A DNA stretch of 64,000 bases from Lichenicoccus sp964242335 (lineage in GTDB: Bacteria > Pseudomonadota > Alphaproteobacteria > Acetobacterales > Acetobacteraceae): positions 159,574-223,573 of the forward strand of contig CAXTAY010000002.1 in the NCBI GenBank assembly GCA_964242335.1, in the 5' to 3' direction. Both the position numbers and the translations under genes were made by a program. Under the pieces are notes generated by a model that saw nothing but the letters and a program-made list of their open reading frames with translations, did not search any database and was not told the origin of the DNA. Shown in pieces: positions 50,035-58,015 of this stretch (position 1 is its first letter; each line of letters starts with the position of its first letter).

Positions 50035-50883
50035 TCAGCCGTTGATGCGCGCCAGCACCCGCTCGCCGTCCCGCGCGGCACCCGGAGGCGCTGCCGGCGT
50101 GCGCCCGTAGGTCGTATAGAGGGCGACCGCGGTGAACAGCACGGCGCCGACCATGTTGCCGAGCGTGACCGGGATCTCGTTCCAGAGCCACCAGTCGCTG
50201 AAGCCGACATGGGCGCCCAGCATCATGCCGACCGGGATCGCGAACATGTTGACGACCGAGTGCTCGAAGCCGAGCTCGACGAACACGAAGATCGGCAGCC
50301 AGGCGCCGAGGATCTTGCCGACCGTGGAGGTGGACGCGTAGCTCATCACCGAGCCGAGGCTGACCATCCAGTTGCACAGGATCGCCTTGACGAACACGGT
50401 CAGCATGCCGGCGGCGCCGAACGCCTCGTAGGCGGTGGTCTTCGTCACCGCCAGCGCGCGCAGCCGGTCGCCGATCAGGCCGCCGCTGGTGTGTCCGGCC
50501 TCGGTGCTGGCGATCCAGAACAGCACCGCGTAGATCACGCTGCCCAGGAGGTTGCCGAGGAACACCCAGCTCCAGTTGGTGACGACCTGGCCGAAGCGGA
50601 TCCGTCCGGCCATCCAGGCGGTCGGCATGATGGCGAAGTTGCCGGTGAGCAGCTCCAGCCCCAGGATGATGATCAGCGCGAAGCCCGCCGGGAACAGCAG
50701 GGCGCCGGCGACGAAGGTGCCCGTCTGTGCCGCCACCAGGAACGCCATGCTGGTGACGAAGGCGAGGTAGGCGCCGGCGAGCGCGCCGCGTATCAGCAGG
50801 TCGAGCTTCGGCAGCGAGGCCTTGATCACGCCGGCCTCTACCATGCTGCCGACGACCTGGGCTGGCCTCACGTAATCCGCCAT
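50035..50883 (-). CDS. Formate/nitrite transporter family channel
   Basis: 282-aa inner-membrane protein of the FNT family with about six helices and two re-entrant half-loops: the first around LELLTGNFAIMPTAWMAGR, the second around AILCNWMVSLG, each with the conserved pore residues of the family (T-x-N and C-N-W-x-V). LFPAGFALIIILG and FEHSVVNMFAIPVGMMLGA are further signatures. FNT channels conduct formate, nitrite or hydrosulfide; no partner enzyme is adjacent, so the anion is not assignable. It has no clear operon partner; the gap to the next gene is 215 bp. Confidence 0.94.
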   Translation of the reverse strand: MADYVRPAQVVGSMVEAGVIKASLPKLDLLIRGALAGAYLAFVTSMAFLVAAQTGTFVAGALLFPAGFALIIILGLELLTGNFAIMPTAWMAGRIRFGQVVTNWSWVFLGNLLGSVIYAVLFWIASTEAGHTSGGLIGDRLRALAVTKTTAYEAFGAAGMLTVFVKAILCNWMVSLGSVMSYASTSTVGKILGAWLPIFVFVELGFEHSVVNMFAIPVGMMLGAHVGFSDWWLWNEIPVTLGNMVGAVLFTAVALYTTYGRTPAAPPGAARDGERVLARING

Positions 50884-51098
50884 GCGAGCTGCTCCGTGCT
50901 GGATGCGCCCTCAGCGGCGATCTGCTCGGCAAACAGTGACAGCGTCGACTAAGTTCCGGCGGCGGCCTGCCTGGTTCGGCACGCGGGCGCGACCCGGACG
51001 TCGTCGCGTCAGACACGGTCTCCACATCCCGCTGTGCCGAGCAAGAAGGTTGCGAAACGTCGCCGCGCCTGCCGTGGTGGTGGATCGCCGGGAGGCGA

Positions 51099-52076
51099 TC
51101 AGCTTCCGTGCGCGTAGATCGCCTTGGCGTTGCTCGCGTCGATCAGCTTGGTCGGCACCGTGATCAGCTTCGGCACCGAGGTCGCGCAGTCGAGCAGGAT
51201 CTGCTTGGCGAGATCCAGGGCCTCCGCGGCACCGGTCGGGTAGACCATGGTCGCGGACCACTCGCCGTCGGCCACCGCGCGTATGCCGCCCGACGGACCG
51301 GGCAGCCCGTCGGTGCCGATGATCTTGACCTTACCCAGCTTGCCCGCCTGCTTGACGGCGATGTAGGCGCCGGCGGCCGCGAGGTCGTTGCAGGCGTAGA
51401 CCAGCTTGATGTCGGGATGCGATTGCAGCATCGCGCCGAACACCGTCACCGCCTTGTCTTGCATCCAGTCGACCGGCTGCACGGCGACCACCTTGAGCTT
51501 CGGGTTGCCGGCGATGCCGGCCTTGAAGCCCTCCAGACGCTCGATCGCCGGCGACGAGCTCGGCAGGCCCTCAAGGATCGCGACCTCGCCGCCCTCGGGC
51601 ATCAGCTTGGTCGCGGCGTACTCGCCCGCCTGCTTGGCGATGGCGCGGTTGTCGCCGGTGACGAAGCTGGTGTAGTCGTCGCCGACCGTCTTGCGGTCGA
51701 TCTCGATCACCGGGATCCCGGCCTTCATCACGCGGGTGACCGCGGGCGTCAGCGGTGCCGCCTCGAAGGCGGAGATCATCAGCAGGTCGACCTGCTGGGT
51801 GAGGAAGTTCTCCACCTGCGAGACCTGCGTGTTGTCGTTGGCCTGGCCGTCGGCGAGGATGATCTTGAATTGCGGGTAGTTCTTGGTCAGCTGGACCAGG
51901 TCGTCGTTCATCTTGGCGCGGTAGGGCTCCTTGAAGTTCGCCTGGGAGAATCCGATCGTGTAGTGGTCGTTGGGACCGCAGCTCTTGGCGATCGGCTTGG
52001 CGGCCTGCGCCGCGCCGCCCAGCGGCAGCGACGCGCTGATGATCGTGGCGGCGAGCAGGTTGAGGCGTCGTGTCAT
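51099..52076 (-). CDS. Sugar ABC transporter periplasmic substrate-binding protein (RbsB-like)
   Basis: 325-aa periplasmic protein with a signal peptide (about 1-24, LLAATIISASLPLGGAAQA). The type I periplasmic-binding fold is evident: YTIGFSQANFKEPYRAKMNDDL, QVSQVENFLTQQVDLLMISAFEAAPL, IPVIEIDRKTVGDDYTSFVTGDN and VYACNDLAAAGAYIAVKQ with IIGTDG. These motifs mark pentose/hexose or polyol binding proteins (ribose/autoinducer type). It is the last gene of an ATPase-permease-binding protein operon on the minus strand. Sugar unknown; a PfkB kinase lies at 62.7 kb but the link is weak. Confidence 0.93.
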   Translation of the reverse strand: MTRRLNLLAATIISASLPLGGAAQAAKPIAKSCGPNDHYTIGFSQANFKEPYRAKMNDDLVQLTKNYPQFKIILADGQANDNTQVSQVENFLTQQVDLLMISAFEAAPLTPAVTRVMKAGIPVIEIDRKTVGDDYTSFVTGDNRAIAKQAGEYAATKLMPEGGEVAILEGLPSSSPAIERLEGFKAGIAGNPKLKVVAVQPVDWMQDKAVTVFGAMLQSHPDIKLVYACNDLAAAGAYIAVKQAGKLGKVKIIGTDGLPGPSGGIRAVADGEWSATMVYPTGAAEALDLAKQILLDCATSVPKLITVPTKLIDASNAKAIYAHGS

Positions 52077-52093
52077 GGTCTCTCTCCCGTTGG

Positions 52094-53161
52094 TCAGCGC
52101 GAGCTTCCGTCGCGTCCGATGATGGTCTGCAGGCCGGCTGCGAGCACGATGATGGCACCTGTCGCCAGCAGCTGCATCGCCGCACTCACGTCGTTGAGCT
52201 GCAGGATGTTGGCGAGCGCGCCCAGCATCACCGCACCGGCGATGGTGCCGACCATGCTGCCGGCGCCGCCGAACAGGTCGGTGCCGCCGATCACCACGGC
52301 GGCGATCGCGTTCAACTCGTAGCCGGATCCGTCGTTCGGGCTGCCGAAGCTGAACTGCCCGGCATGCACGATGCCGGCGATCGCCGCGCACAGGCCGCTG
52401 AGGCCGTAGACCGACACCTTGATCCAGCGCACCGGGATGCCGGACAGCCGCGCGGCGCGCTCGTTGCCGCCGACCGCGAACACGTAGCGGCCGTAGCGGG
52501 TGCGGTTCAGCAGGAAGGTCGCGAACAGCGCCAGCACCAGGAACACCAGCGTCGCCACCGGGAAGGTGTCGCCGAGCAGCCGCTCGCCGAGCACCGCGAA
52601 GGCAGGCGGCGCGTTGCCCGGTCCCTGGCCGTAATTGATGTTGATGAAGGTGTTGTTCGACGCGATCAGCGCCAGCCCGCGCGCCGCCTGCAACCCGGCC
52701 AGGGTGACGATGAAGGCCTGGATGCGCAGCCGGGTCGAGAGCACGCCCTGCATCAGCCCGAACAGCGTGCCGACCAGCAGCACCAGCGGCAGCGTGGCGC
52801 CGAGGCTCCAGCCCTGGTTGACCAGCAGCGTCGCGGTCAGCACGCTGCACAGCCCCAGCACTGCGCCGACCGACAAATCGATGCCGGCGGCGATGATCAC
52901 GAAGGTCATGCCCAGCGCCAGGATGCCGGTCTCGGAGATCGAGCGCACGATGTTGGCGATGTTGTCGGCAGCCAGGAACAGGATGTGGCCGTGCCGGCGC
53001 GGCGAGAACAGCATGCCGCCGATCAGCACCAGGATCAGCCCGAGCAGGCTCTGGAAGCGGATCAGGTGGGCCAGCGGACGCGTCGCCGGCCGTGCCGCCC
53101 CGGCGGCCGCGGTGCGCGGCGCCGACCGCCCCGGCAGACCCGGCTTGGCTGCCTGGCTCAT
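52094..53161 (-). CDS. Sugar ABC transporter permease (RbsC/BPD_transp_2 family)
   Basis: 355-aa inner-membrane permease with 8-10 helices. Family signatures include GILALGMTFVIIAAGIDLSVGAVLGL near the N-terminal third, AFIVTLAGLQAARGLALI, YGRYVFAVGGNERAARLSGI (the ATPase-contacting loop) and NAIAAVVIGGTDLFGGAGS. ATG 53161 overlaps the TGA of the upstream ATPase gene (ATGA). A cytoplasmic N-terminal tail of about 30 residues is low-complexity. Confidence 0.94.
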   Translation of the reverse strand: MSQAAKPGLPGRSAPRTAAAGAARPATRPLAHLIRFQSLLGLILVLIGGMLFSPRRHGHILFLAADNIANIVRSISETGILALGMTFVIIAAGIDLSVGAVLGLCSVLTATLLVNQGWSLGATLPLVLLVGTLFGLMQGVLSTRLRIQAFIVTLAGLQAARGLALIASNNTFININYGQGPGNAPPAFAVLGERLLGDTFPVATLVFLVLALFATFLLNRTRYGRYVFAVGGNERAARLSGIPVRWIKVSVYGLSGLCAAIAGIVHAGQFSFGSPNDGSGYELNAIAAVVIGGTDLFGGAGSMVGTIAGAVMLGALANILQLNDVSAAMQLLATGAIIVLAAGLQTIIGRDGSSR

Positions 53162-54669
53162 GCCGCCCGCACCTCTCCGAGGCTGCTGCGCCGCAGCGTC
53201 GCCTCGCTGACCCCGGCCTCGAAGCTCGCCACCGTCACCCCCGCCTGCATTACCACGATGCGGTCGCACAGCCCGAGCAGCTCGGGCAGCTCCGATGAGG
53301 CGACCAGCACGCCGAGGCCTCGTCCCGCCAGTTCGCGCAGCTGCCGGTAGATCTCGGCCTTGGCGCCGACATCGACGCCGCGCGTCGGCTCGTCGAGCAG
53401 CAGCAGCCGCGGCGCGCTGAGCAGCTCCTTGGCGAACACCACCTTCTGCTGGTTGCCGCCCGAGAGGTTGACCACGCGGGCACCCGGCAGCCGCGGCCGC
53501 ACGTCGAACCGGTCCAGCGCGCCTGCGACCTGCGCCTGCTCGGCGGCGGCCGAGACCAGACCCCACGGTGTCACGCGCCGCAGCGTCGACATCACGATGT
53601 TCCACGCGACCGACTGGCCGAGGATCAGCCCGGTGCCGCGACGGTCGTCGGTGACGTAGGCGAGGCCGGCGCGTCTCGCCGCGGCGACGCTGCCGAGCCG
53701 CACCGCCTGGCCGCCGATCCGGACCTCGCCCTCCCAGCGTCCCTGCACCTCGTAGCCGAACAGGGCGGAGAGCAGCTCGGTACGGCCGGCCCCCATCAGG
53801 CCGGACAGCCCGACGATCTCGCCCTGTCGCACCGACAGCGAGACGTCGACCGGCGCCTGCCAGCCGGCACGCGGCACCGCGGGGACGAAGCGCGCGTGCT
53901 CGAGCGTGAGCAGCGTGGCACCGGCGCCGCTGCTGCCGTCCGGGAACAGCGCGCTGAACTCGCGTCCGACCAGCAGTCGCACCAGCTCGGCCTGCGGCGC
54001 GTCGGCGGCCGCCTGGCCGGCGACGGCGCCGTCGCGCATCACCGTCACCCGGTCGGCGATGCGCGCGACCTCCTCCAGCCGGTGCGAGATGTAGATGATG
54101 CCGACGCCGCGGCCGCGCAGCTCGCGCACCACCGTGAACAGATGCTCGGCCTCGGTCGCCGAGAGTGCCGCGGTCGGCTCGTCCAGGATCAGGATGCGCG
54201 CGTCGGCGGCGAGCGCCTTGGCGATCGCCACCAGCTGCCGCTCGCCCATGCGCAGCGAGGCCACGCGCAGCGCCGGGTCGAGCGCCACCCCGGCGCGGTG
54301 CAGCAGCGCGTGCGCCTCGCGCATCATGCGGCCGTCGTCGAGCGTGCGGCGGCCGGTCAGGCGCTCGTGGCCGAGGAACAGGTTGGCGGCGATGCTCAGC
54401 CCGGGCACCAGGTCGAGCTCCTGCGGGATCATGATGATGCCGGCCGCGTGCGCCTCGCGCGGGCTGGCGAAGCGCACCTCGCGGCCGGCGAGGGTCATGC
54501 TGCCCTGGTCGGGGGTGATGGCGCCGGAGATCACGCTCATCAGCGTGCTCTTGCCGGCCCCGTTCTCGCCGAGCAGCACGTGGATCTCGCTCGCCTGCAG
54601 ATCGAAATCGACGCCGCGCAGGGCGCGCACGCCGCCGAACCGCTTCTCGATCCCGCTCAGTGAGAGCAA
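53158..54669 (-). CDS. Sugar ABC transporter ATP-binding protein (RbsA/XylG type)
   Basis: 503-aa tandem ABC protein. The first domain is canonical: GENGAGKST, signature RMGERQLVAIAKALA, Walker B LILDEPTAAL. The second has the degenerate nucleotide-binding loop GLMGAGRTE and a signature LSGGNQQKVVFAKEL with LLLDEPTRGVDVGAK, exactly the RbsA asymmetry. No ATG lies at the conserved start; TTG 54669 with AGGGGGAAG upstream gives LLSLSGIEKRFGGVRAL. It is the first gene of the operon; an inverted repeat at 54775-54786 lies in its upstream region. Confidence 0.93.
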   Translation of the reverse strand: MLSLSGIEKRFGGVRALRGVDFDLQASEIHVLLGENGAGKSTLMSVISGAITPDQGSMTLAGREVRFASPREAHAAGIIMIPQELDLVPGLSIAANLFLGHERLTGRRTLDDGRMMREAHALLHRAGVALDPALRVASLRMGERQLVAIAKALAADARILILDEPTAALSATEAEHLFTVVRELRGRGVGIIYISHRLEEVARIADRVTVMRDGAVAGQAAADAPQAELVRLLVGREFSALFPDGSSGAGATLLTLEHARFVPAVPRAGWQAPVDVSLSVRQGEIVGLSGLMGAGRTELLSALFGYEVQGRWEGEVRIGGQAVRLGSVAAARRAGLAYVTDDRRGTGLILGQSVAWNIVMSTLRRVTPWGLVSAAAEQAQVAGALDRFDVRPRLPGARVVNLSGGNQQKVVFAKELLSAPRLLLLDEPTRGVDVGAKAEIYRQLRELAGRGLGVLVASSELPELLGLCDRIVVMQAGVTVASFEAGVSEATLRRSSLGEVRAA

Positions 54670-54774
54670 CGTCTTCCCCCTTTTTGCAATGACGCTAGGC
54701 TCGGCACGGGGGGAGTCAAGGCTCCACGCCGCCGGGTCGTATCGCAGTTCGGGACCGGCCGCTGAACCGCTGGC

Positions 54775-54786
54775 GAAAACTGTTTC
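54775..54786. promoter_or_regulatory. Palindromic site upstream of the sugar ABC operon
   Basis: GAAA-ACTG-TTTC is a 12-bp inverted repeat of the kind bound by LacI-family sugar regulators; a perfect palindrome CTAAGCTTAG lies at 54792-54801. Both fall in the shared upstream region of the ABC operon and the divergent methyltransferase. No LacI-type regulator is encoded nearby. Confidence 0.3.
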
Positions 54787-54869
54787 AAGTCCTAAGCTTA
54801 GTCCAAGGGATCGGAGTTGATCATGTGGGGGTCGCGGATCGGCAAGGACTACGAGGGGATCCGCCTGCC

Positions 54870-55694
54870 GTGAGCGACGATCCAGCGCTGGTAGGGGCGG
54901 GGCACTCGGCAAGATCGCATTTCGACCAGCGAGGCACGACCTACGACCGGGCCGACATCCATCACCGCGTCGTGCAGATCCTCGCCGCTGGAGCGGACAT
55001 CGAACCGGGGCTTCGCGTCCTGGACGTCGCCACCGGGACCGGCCTCTTCGCTTTCGAAGCAGCGAGGCAGGTTGGACCGGCCGGAAGCGTGCTTGGCGTG
55101 GACATTTCCGAAGGCATGCTCGCCAAGGCGAGCAGGAAGGCCGCAGAGACGGATCTGCGGAACATCGACTTTGTCCTCGGCGATGCTGAGCGGCTCGACC
55201 TTCCTCACATGAGCTTCGACCGCCTGGCATGTGCATCGGCGCTGGTGCTCATGTCGGACATTCCTCGTGCTCTGCGCTGCTGGTTCAGCCTGCTCAGGCC
55301 AGGTGGGATCATCGCGTTCGACACGCCTGCCCGACCGTTCGGTCTTTCCGGCACCATCGCGGAGGTTGCGGCCAAGCACGGCGTCAAGCTGGACTATGCC
55401 GACGTCGCGGACACTCCTGGCAAATGCCGCTGCTTGCTCGAAGGTGCGGCGTTCGAGGTCGTGGCCATCAGGACCGAGATCGCGGACACCGCACCGGTCG
55501 AGCTCGGCAACGCGGTCGCGTTCTGGGACGACCACCTCGACCATCCTGCATGGCGTCTCCTGAAGGCGGCTGCTCCGGCAACGCGCGAAGCCATCCGATC
55601 CGCCTACGTCGACAGCGTCACGGCCGCAGCTTTTGATGGGCGGGTCTGCAACGATACGACGTTGAACTTCACGTTCGGCCGCAGGCCGTCGTGA
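54870..55694 (+). CDS. Class I SAM-dependent methyltransferase
   Basis: 274-aa cytoplasmic enzyme. Motif I is VLDVATGTGLF (about 50-60), followed by GVDISEGMLAKA (acidic loop) and NIDFVLGDAERLDLP, the pattern of UbiE-like Methyltransf_11 enzymes. The C-terminal half is more divergent. Start GTG 54870 is chosen for GAGGGG upstream; the frame is open 15 codons further. Base composition is slightly lower in GC than the flanking genes by eye (for example TTCGACACGCCTGCC-type mixed third positions), which could mean a different history. Substrate unknown. Confidence 0.87.
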   Translation: MSDDPALVGAGHSARSHFDQRGTTYDRADIHHRVVQILAAGADIEPGLRVLDVATGTGLFAFEAARQVGPAGSVLGVDISEGMLAKASRKAAETDLRNIDFVLGDAERLDLPHMSFDRLACASALVLMSDIPRALRCWFSLLRPGGIIAFDTPARPFGLSGTIAEVAAKHGVKLDYADVADTPGKCRCLLEGAAFEVVAIRTEIADTAPVELGNAVAFWDDHLDHPAWRLLKAAAPATREAIRSAYVDSVTAAAFDGRVCNDTTLNFTFGRRPS

Positions 55695-55737
55695 GCGGCT
55701 GCTGAGAGCTCATGGAGTATCGGCCGCGATGAAACGA

Positions 55738-55860
55738 AAGGCAGAGCAAGGGGCTTTGCCCCTTGACCCCATCGAAGGCGAGCCTTCGAAAACCTCTTGA
55801 AGAGATCGGGGTCTGGGGCCTGCGGCCCCAGCGGGTCAAGGGCGGAGCCCTTGGCTTGCT
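55738..55860. repeat. Best-preserved copy of the interspersed composite palindromic repeat
   Basis: 123 bp between convergent genes. Four perfect hairpins in a row: CAAGGGGC-TTT-GCCCCTTG (55747-55765), TCGAAGGC-GA-GCCTTCGA (55772-55789), CTGGGGCC-TGC-GGCCCCAG (55813-55831) and CAAGGGC-GGA-GCCCTTG (55837-55853). GACCCC (55765-55770) also pairs with GGGGTC (55808-55813), enclosing the second hairpin. First and fourth hairpins are near-inverse of each other. Confidence 0.95.
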
Positions 55861-55891
55861 TCGGCTCCCCGAAACACGCTCGCGCCGCACT

Positions 55892-57748
55892 TCAGTATGC
55901 AAGTGCCACCCCATCGGCGCGCATCTCCGAGGCCGCGGCGTAGACGCGGTCGGCGCCCTTGCCGCGGTGCTCGATGCACTCGTAGCGGCCGAAGCCGCCG
56001 TCCGAGGCGCCGATGCGCCAGCCGATCGCGGCGAGCGCTGCGCGCGCCGCCGCCGGCACGCCGGCCTCCAGGCGCAGCAGCCCGTCCGGGCCGAGCCCGG
56101 GCAAATCCTCGCCCATGCTCTGCGAGGATCCTTCGTGGTGCCAGCGCGGCGCGTCGCCGGCGGCCTGGATGTCGAGCCCGTAATCGACGCGGTTGACCAC
56201 GATCTGGGTCTGCCCCATCGGCTGCATGTCGCCGCCCATCACCCCGAACGCCATCCACGGCCTGCCGCCGCGGGTGGCGAAGCCGGGAATGATGGTCTGG
56301 AACGGCCGCTTGCCCGGCCGGTACAGGTTGGGATGGCCGTCGATGAGCGAGAACAGCTCGCCGCGATCCTGGAACATGAAGCCCAGCCCGTCCGCCACCA
56401 GCCCGGAGCCCATGCCGCGGAAGTTCGACTGGATCATCGAGAGCATGATGCCGCCGTCGTCGGCGACGCTGAAATAGGTGGTGTCGCCGTGGCTCGGCGC
56501 CTGGCCGGGATGCACCGGGGTGAGGATGCGGTCCGGCCGGATCAGCCTGGCGCGCTGTGCCGCGTACTGCTTGGATTTCAGCCACTCGATCGGGATCGCC
56601 GCGAAGTGCGGATCGGCGTAGTAGCGGGCGCGGTCCTCGTAGGCGAGACGCTTGGCTTCCGCCTGCAGGTGGATCGAGCGCGCCGACTGGAAGCCGGCGT
56701 CGCGCAGGTCGAAATTCTCCAGGATGTTGAGCATCTGCAGCGTCGCCAGCCCCTGGGTGTTGGCCGCCATGCCGTAGATCTCGACGCCACGGTAGCTGGT
56801 TACCAGCGGGTCCGCCCATTCGGAGTGATGCGCGCGCAGGTCGGCGCGCGTCATCCAGCCGCCGATGCGACGGAAATAGCCCTCGATGGTGTCGGCGATC
56901 GGGCCGTCATAGAACGCGTCGCGTCCGCCGGCGGCGATCATCCGGTAGGTGCGCGCGAGGTCGGGGTTGCGGCGCACGTCGCCCTCGCTGGGCGCGACGC
57001 CGCCCGGCGCGTAGGTGCGCATCGCGTTCGCGGTCTCCTCGACGCCGGAGCCGGGCCGCAGGAACGCGCGCAGGTTGCGCTTGATGTAGTAGCCGATCAC
57101 CTGCGGCGTCGGCACGCCGCGCTCGCACATGCCGATCGCGGGCTCGAACAGCTCGCTCCAGGGCAGCCTGCCGTAGCGCCGGTGCAGCGACCACCAGGCA
57201 TCCAGCGCCCCCGGCACCGATACGCTGACCGCGCCGAGCTTGGGGATGACGCCGTCCCTGGCGCGCGCGCGCACCGTCTCCAGGCTGAGCCCGCGCGGCG
57301 AGGCGCCGGAGCCGGCGAGGCTGACCACGCGACGCCGCTTCGGGTCCCACAGCATCGCGTAGCAGTCGCCGCCGAGCCCCGCACTGGTCGGCTCGAGGAA
57401 ACCGAGGCAGGCATTGGCCGCGACCGCCGCGTCCACCGCCGAGCCGCCGCGCCTGAGCGTCTCGATCGCGGTCAGCGTCGCCAGCGGATGCGCGGTGCCG
57501 GCGGCGCCGGAACAGCCCATCGCCGCGGAGCGCGAGGCGAAGCTCGCGCCCGACGGCCGGTCGCCGGCATGCACGTCCGGCCGGTCGTAGCGTTCGGCTC
57601 CTGCGGCCTGGAACGGCAGCAGCTCGACCGCGTCCGGCGCCGTGCGCGGCGCCCCACCCTGGCCGGGGCTCGCCGTGGTCGCTGCGGCCGCGGGCAGTGC
57701 GGCGGCCGAGACCGGCAGGGTGGCGAGGAACGACCGTCTGTTCAGCAT
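55892..57748 (-). CDS. ggt: Gamma-glutamyltransferase
   Basis: 618-aa periplasmic Ntn-hydrolase. The N-terminus NRRSFLATLPVSAAALPAAAA looks like a twin-arginine signal, suggesting Tat export. After autocleavage the nucleophile would be Thr423 in GDTTYFSVAD, the equivalent of Thr391 in the E. coli enzyme. GTAHPLATLTAIETLRRGGSAVDAAVAA and LGGDCYAMLW mark the large subunit, and IQSNFRGMGSG the small one. GGAGG lies 8 nt before ATG 57748. The family hydrolyses or transfers the gamma-glutamyl group of glutathione. A repeat copy lies 31 bp after its stop. Confidence 0.94.
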   Translation of the reverse strand: MLNRRSFLATLPVSAAALPAAAATTASPGQGGAPRTAPDAVELLPFQAAGAERYDRPDVHAGDRPSGASFASRSAAMGCSGAAGTAHPLATLTAIETLRRGGSAVDAAVAANACLGFLEPTSAGLGGDCYAMLWDPKRRRVVSLAGSGASPRGLSLETVRARARDGVIPKLGAVSVSVPGALDAWWSLHRRYGRLPWSELFEPAIGMCERGVPTPQVIGYYIKRNLRAFLRPGSGVEETANAMRTYAPGGVAPSEGDVRRNPDLARTYRMIAAGGRDAFYDGPIADTIEGYFRRIGGWMTRADLRAHHSEWADPLVTSYRGVEIYGMAANTQGLATLQMLNILENFDLRDAGFQSARSIHLQAEAKRLAYEDRARYYADPHFAAIPIEWLKSKQYAAQRARLIRPDRILTPVHPGQAPSHGDTTYFSVADDGGIMLSMIQSNFRGMGSGLVADGLGFMFQDRGELFSLIDGHPNLYRPGKRPFQTIIPGFATRGGRPWMAFGVMGGDMQPMGQTQIVVNRVDYGLDIQAAGDAPRWHHEGSSQSMGEDLPGLGPDGLLRLEAGVPAAARAALAAIGWRIGASDGGFGRYECIEHRGKGADRVYAAASEMRADGVALAY

Positions 57749-58015
57749 GGCAGGCCTCCGGCTTGGACGGCGATCGCGCCGTGCCTTCGTGGTGCCGCAT
57801 GTCGGCGGGCGGGGGAAGTTCCCTCGTGTCGTCCGGCGGCGCGCTTTCATCATCCCGCCCGGCGACAATGCGGGCGGTTCCGGCTATGCAGGCGGCGAGG
57901 GTGCGATCCGGATGGATGGCCGCATGGCGGGGGGAGGTGGCGAGTGGCCGGTGAAGCGGAGCTGAAGCGGAACCCGCCTGCGATCCGCCGCGCCGGAGCG
58001 GGAGCGGCCCGGACG

